This document shows positions 6,118 through 8,050 of a DNA stretch of 8,050 nucleotides, piece after piece. Each line of letters opens with the position of its first letter. The first letter of the stretch is position 1. Made by a program: the position numbers and the translations under genes. A model generated the notes under the pieces. The model saw only the letters and a list, made by a program, of their open reading frames with translations. It did not search any database and had not been told where the DNA came from. Origin of the DNA: Cytophagales bacterium (lineage in GTDB: Bacteria > Bacteroidota > Bacteroidia > Cytophagales > 172606-1). The stretch covers positions 1 through 8,050 of the forward strand of contig JALOMD010000171.1 in NCBI GenBank assembly GCA_025455595.1, read 5' to 3'.

Positions 6118-6352
6118 GAAAAGGAGGCTAAACTACGTGGAAACAAGAGCGGATTCGGATTGTTTTGGCTGGGTGGTTGGTTTGGCAAGGTAAGGCGAAT
6201 TTTGTCGGAAAGCAAATAGAGACGGCGTTGGTGGTGCCATCACTTAACGCCCAGTCTGGCAGTGTAGTATAAAATCTCGCTTTTTAATTGTCGAACAACA
6301 TCCGCATTTGGTTCTTTATGATTGTACTTGCATAGGTGACATTATGCTTTCG
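6118..6352. other. Gene-free spacer upstream of the desaturase
   Basis: No convincing gene is present on either strand. The part next to the desaturase ATG should hold its promoter, but no clear Bacteroidota -33/-7 pair (TTTG and TAnnTTTG) was found; a poor candidate reads TTTG then about 20 bp then TACCTTGC on the minus strand. From about 6260 to 6350 the sequence is AT-richer and shows no repeat or recognisable gene remnant. Confidence 0.5.
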
Positions 6353-6404
6353 CGTTTTGGGCAAAAATTGATAAATCCCGCAATAGGCGGGAACGCCCAA
6401 AACG
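6353..6404 (-). terminator. Long-form GCGTTTT repeat 3' of the S41 gene, terminator-like
   Basis: This is the best-preserved long-form copy. The outer stem pairs 6353-6362 with 6395-6404 perfectly (10 bp); the inner stem TCCCGC/GCGGGA (6376-6381 with 6387-6392) is perfect around AATAG. In the sense of the S41 gene the inner hairpin is followed by TTTATCAATTTTT, a T-rich tract. It matches 241-292 at 45 of 52 positions, with a paired G-C to A-T change in the inner stem. Together with the shorter repeat at 6424-6450 it fills the S41 3' flank. Confidence 0.55.
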
Positions 6405-6423
6405 GATTGCTGAGGCGGCCGTG

Positions 6424-6450
6424 GTTTCAGGCGAAAAATGCCCAAAACGC
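6424..6450. repeat. Diverged short-form GCGTTTT palindrome
   Basis: GTTTCAGGC (6424-6432) pairs with GCCCAAAAC (6440-6448) with two central mismatches around GAAAAAT. The right arm continues as GCCCAAAACGC, the canonical family sequence. It ends 23 bp before the S41 stop codon at 6474-6476, so two family members stand in tandem after this gene. Confidence 0.6.
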
Positions 6451-6473
6451 CCGTTAACGGAAGGCATCGGCAA

Positions 6474-7409
6474 TCATTTTCGTTTACGATGCGCATCCAG
6501 CCACTGAATCGCTTGCCGGATATGCGCATCTTGGTTCAGGTTCTCGAAATTATAACCTTCGGCAAGCACAATGTCAGGTACCAATGCGGTCTTGTACAGG
6601 TTTCCGAAACGGTCGGCAACGTAGCCGTTGCTGATGTTGAGAACGGTGTTTTCCGACAAATCCATCCAATCGTTTGAAGTCACCAAACCGCCCGTCGTGT
6701 CGCCGATGACGACCGTGTTTTTGCGGCCGCGAAACGCCATCACCACCATCTCGCCCGAACTAACCGTAACCGGACTGGTCAGCAAAACCACGGGTGCCGA
6801 CAAATCTTTTTTCAGGCAACTGCGGCCGTTGGTCGTTTCCGGCTTTCCGTTTTGGTAAGCGTCGCCGTTCTGCAAACTCCATTGGCTGATCAATTCGTTG
6901 TCGGCACCACGCACGGTACCGAACACGCCGTCGGGCAGCAGGAATTCCAACACGGCCATCATCGGAAACAGGTTGCCGCCCCCGTTGGCCCGCACGTCCA
7001 CAATCCAGCCTTTCACATCCGGTTTGAAAACCCGGCAAATGCTGTCGCGAAACGCTTGCACAAACTGACGGATGTCCGAATCATCGCCGCCCACACTGGG
7101 AATGGCGATATAGCCGTAATCACCGAACCGTTTGATGCGAACCGAGTTGTACCGTTCCTGTTTTCGCAAATAGCGGCAAACGTCTTCTCTACCGACAGGT
7201 GTCGGTGAGGAGTTCTGATACCTTTTCCCTCGGTGTCTCACACTGCTGTGGTGGTCGCTGAGTTGTCCGAAAAGCCACCGGAAACCTTGAAAGGGATTCT
7301 TGGCTGTGTCTGTGTAGCTTTTGAACTGTCTGTACAATTTGTCCCAATCCGCCGTTTTGCGATAGATGCTGTGCTGCCGGACAAGTGCAAAAACCGTGTC
7401 TATGCTCAC
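6474..7409 (-). CDS. S41-family peptidase (tricorn/TSP-like), 5' end disrupted
   Basis: Likely exported serine peptidase. Numbering from the GTG at 7409 (311 residues), a helical N-terminal part contains LSDHHSSVR with H54 in the place of the catalytic histidine of the LxDxHT motif. The core has VDVRANGGGN (137-146), TVSSGE (215-220, nucleophile probably S217) and VIGDTTGG (234-241). The lysine of CtpA-type S41 enzymes (TFGKG) is absent, so a Ser-His arrangement as in tricorn-like members fits better; no PDZ domain is seen. The frame stays open upstream to 7502, and codons 7410-7475 encode KTFCLFVWLGVDAYSQAQTP, a signal peptide, but no ATG, GTG or TTG precedes it: the expected MKK reads QEK. 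The GTG at 7409 would give a protein without signal peptide, so it is probably not the natural start. The substrate is unknown. Confidence 0.85.
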   Translation of the reverse strand: MSIDTVFALVRQHSIYRKTADWDKLYRQFKSYTDTAKNPFQGFRWLFGQLSDHHSSVRHRGKRYQNSSPTPVGREDVCRYLRKQERYNSVRIKRFGDYGYIAIPSVGGDDSDIRQFVQAFRDSICRVFKPDVKGWIVDVRANGGGNLFPMMAVLEFLLPDGVFGTVRGADNELISQWSLQNGDAYQNGKPETTNGRSCLKKDLSAPVVLLTSPVTVSSGEMVVMAFRGRKNTVVIGDTTGGLVTSNDWMDLSENTVLNISNGYVADRFGNLYKTALVPDIVLAEGYNFENLNQDAHIRQAIQWLDAHRKRK

Positions 7410-7477
7410 GTCTTCGGGTGTTTGTGCTTGGCTGTACGCATCAACACCAAGCCATACAAACAGACAAAATGTTTTTT

Positions 7478-8050
7478 CCTGTTGGCGCGACCTGGTCCAG
7501 TTTCAACAGCATGTTGCGCTTGGTACTTTGTTATTCTACCAATGCATGAGCAGAAGTCACATGAGTTACAGCCGGGCCGGATTAGACGTAGTTTAGGGTC
7601 CCGTGCATTATACATATTTGGCTTTTGATAAAACTTGGAAGCTGAGAATTGCGTGGATTAGTGACGTCAGCGCTGTTCTTATCGTTCTTTTTGCCATTCC
7701 CTTACAGATGACTCGTGATCATATTGAAGGAGGCGATGATAATCAGTTTGGTGTGACATTTGTCTTGTCAAGTCCATTAGTCAAACGCTTTCGGAAAACT
7801 AACTTGTTTCAAAAGATTGTTGAATGGGCAAAAGAACTAATGAGATGACGTTAACACACAATCGTTCGCTGTCGCGACAAAAATCTACAAGTATAGCTAC
7901 AATCGCGAATAAGACCCAGTCCTTCAGAGTAAGTGACGTCAACAGGCTGGACCCAGCAGAGACAGGACGATGGTTTAAAAGCCAGTACATGCCAGGACCC
8001 ATCGAGAGCGTGAACAGTCGTTGCTGGGCATTTCAAGGGACTGAGAGTGT
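7478..8050. other. Compositionally distinct right end of unknown origin
   Basis: From about 7478 to the window end there is no recognisable bacterial gene and none of the repeat families that mark the rest of the window. G+C in 7621-7860 is roughly 40%, compared with GC-rich coding DNA to the left. The boundary falls exactly where the S41 start codon should be. TGACGTCA occurs twice (7662-7669 and 7934-7941) and TCGCGA twice (7872-7877 and 7903-7908). A polypyrimidine run leading to CTTACAG at 7676-7707 looks like a eukaryotic splice acceptor. Possible explanations are an assembly chimera with host or other DNA, or a genuine insertion. Confidence 0.55.
7603..7848 (+). CDS. Doubtful small open frame, hypothetical
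   Basis: Not recognised. A GTG at 7603, just after an in-frame TAG at 7594, opens an 81-residue frame with a hydrophobic stretch (VSAVLIVLFAIPLQM) and then a polar C-terminal part ending KIVEWAKELMR. It lies in the foreign-looking right end, has no ribosome binding site, and its codons show no G+C bias at third positions. The hydrophobic stretch is encoded by a pyrimidine-rich run that could instead be an intron 3' end, in which case only the part from the ATG at 7708 would be exonic. It may well be chance. Confidence 0.2.
   Translation: MHYTYLAFDKTWKLRIAWISDVSAVLIVLFAIPLQMTRDHIEGGDDNQFGVTFVLSSPLVKRFRKTNLFQKIVEWAKELMR

Noticed and set aside
6121..6127. AAGGAGG, a Shine-Dalgarno-like sequence
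   Set aside because: It is on the plus strand, opposite to the desaturase, and no plausible plus-strand gene follows it.
5083..6219. Long open frame on the plus strand opposite the desaturase
   Set aside because: Antisense shadow; the translation has low complexity and no motif, and the desaturase on the other strand is unambiguous with all histidine boxes.
6284..6529. Possible 81-residue gene on the minus strand
   Set aside because: It runs through both GCGTTTT repeats and into the S41 3' end, so the open frame is a by-product of repeats.
7799..8002. Hydrophobic 67-residue frame on the minus strand near the right end
   Set aside because: No recognisable motif or start context, it overlaps the plus-strand frame of 7603-7848, and the region's origin is doubtful.

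Overview
The window looks like chromosomal DNA of a Bacteroidota bacterium, probably from the Cytophagia/Saprospiria side. The evidence is the gene set (lone PabB, PriA, a QxEHH-type fatty acid desaturase, an exported S41 peptidase), the absence of Shine-Dalgarno sequences, and intergenic regions packed with palindromes and short tandem repeats. The coding regions are GC-rich, well above half G+C by eye. The lineage is an inference; no rRNA or other taxonomic marker is present.

Layout: 1-298 is a gene-free run of hairpins. A pabB-type aminodeoxychorismate synthase component I gene (folate pathway) occupies 299-1621 on the minus strand. A 544-bp divergent spacer (1622-2165) holds a perfect 29-bp inverted repeat, a perfect 42-bp inverted repeat and heptanucleotide tandem repeats. 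priA, for replication restart, fills 2166-4685 on the plus strand. A 310-bp convergent spacer (4686-4995) holds a nested palindrome with a likely bidirectional terminator. A membrane fatty acid desaturase (4996-6117, minus) follows, then a 356-bp spacer with more repeats, then an S41-family peptidase (6474 to about 7476, minus). The four genes do not form an operon or pathway: each has its own spacers and they belong to unrelated housekeeping or envelope functions.

The genes are ordinary; the non-coding DNA is not. Two repeat systems recur at gene 3' ends. One is a 7-bp-period repeat (AATTCTR), which supplies the last residues (NSEFRI) and stop of PabB, lies inside the desaturase C-terminus, and begins just after the priA stop. 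The other is a palindromic GCGTTTT...AAAACGC family with a copy or degraded copy within about 35 bp of all four stop codons. In two long copies the inner stem shows a compensatory base-pair change, and read in the gene sense it is followed by a T-rich tract, so it may be a dispersed, terminator-like element.

The right end (about 7478-8050) differs in composition and is probably not contiguous with the rest in the original genome. The S41 signal-peptide coding sequence is intact and in frame up to about 7476 but its expected start codon is missing, and what follows has lower G+C and no recognisable bacterial gene. An assembly chimera, or an insertion or rearrangement exactly at the gene start, are the main explanations.
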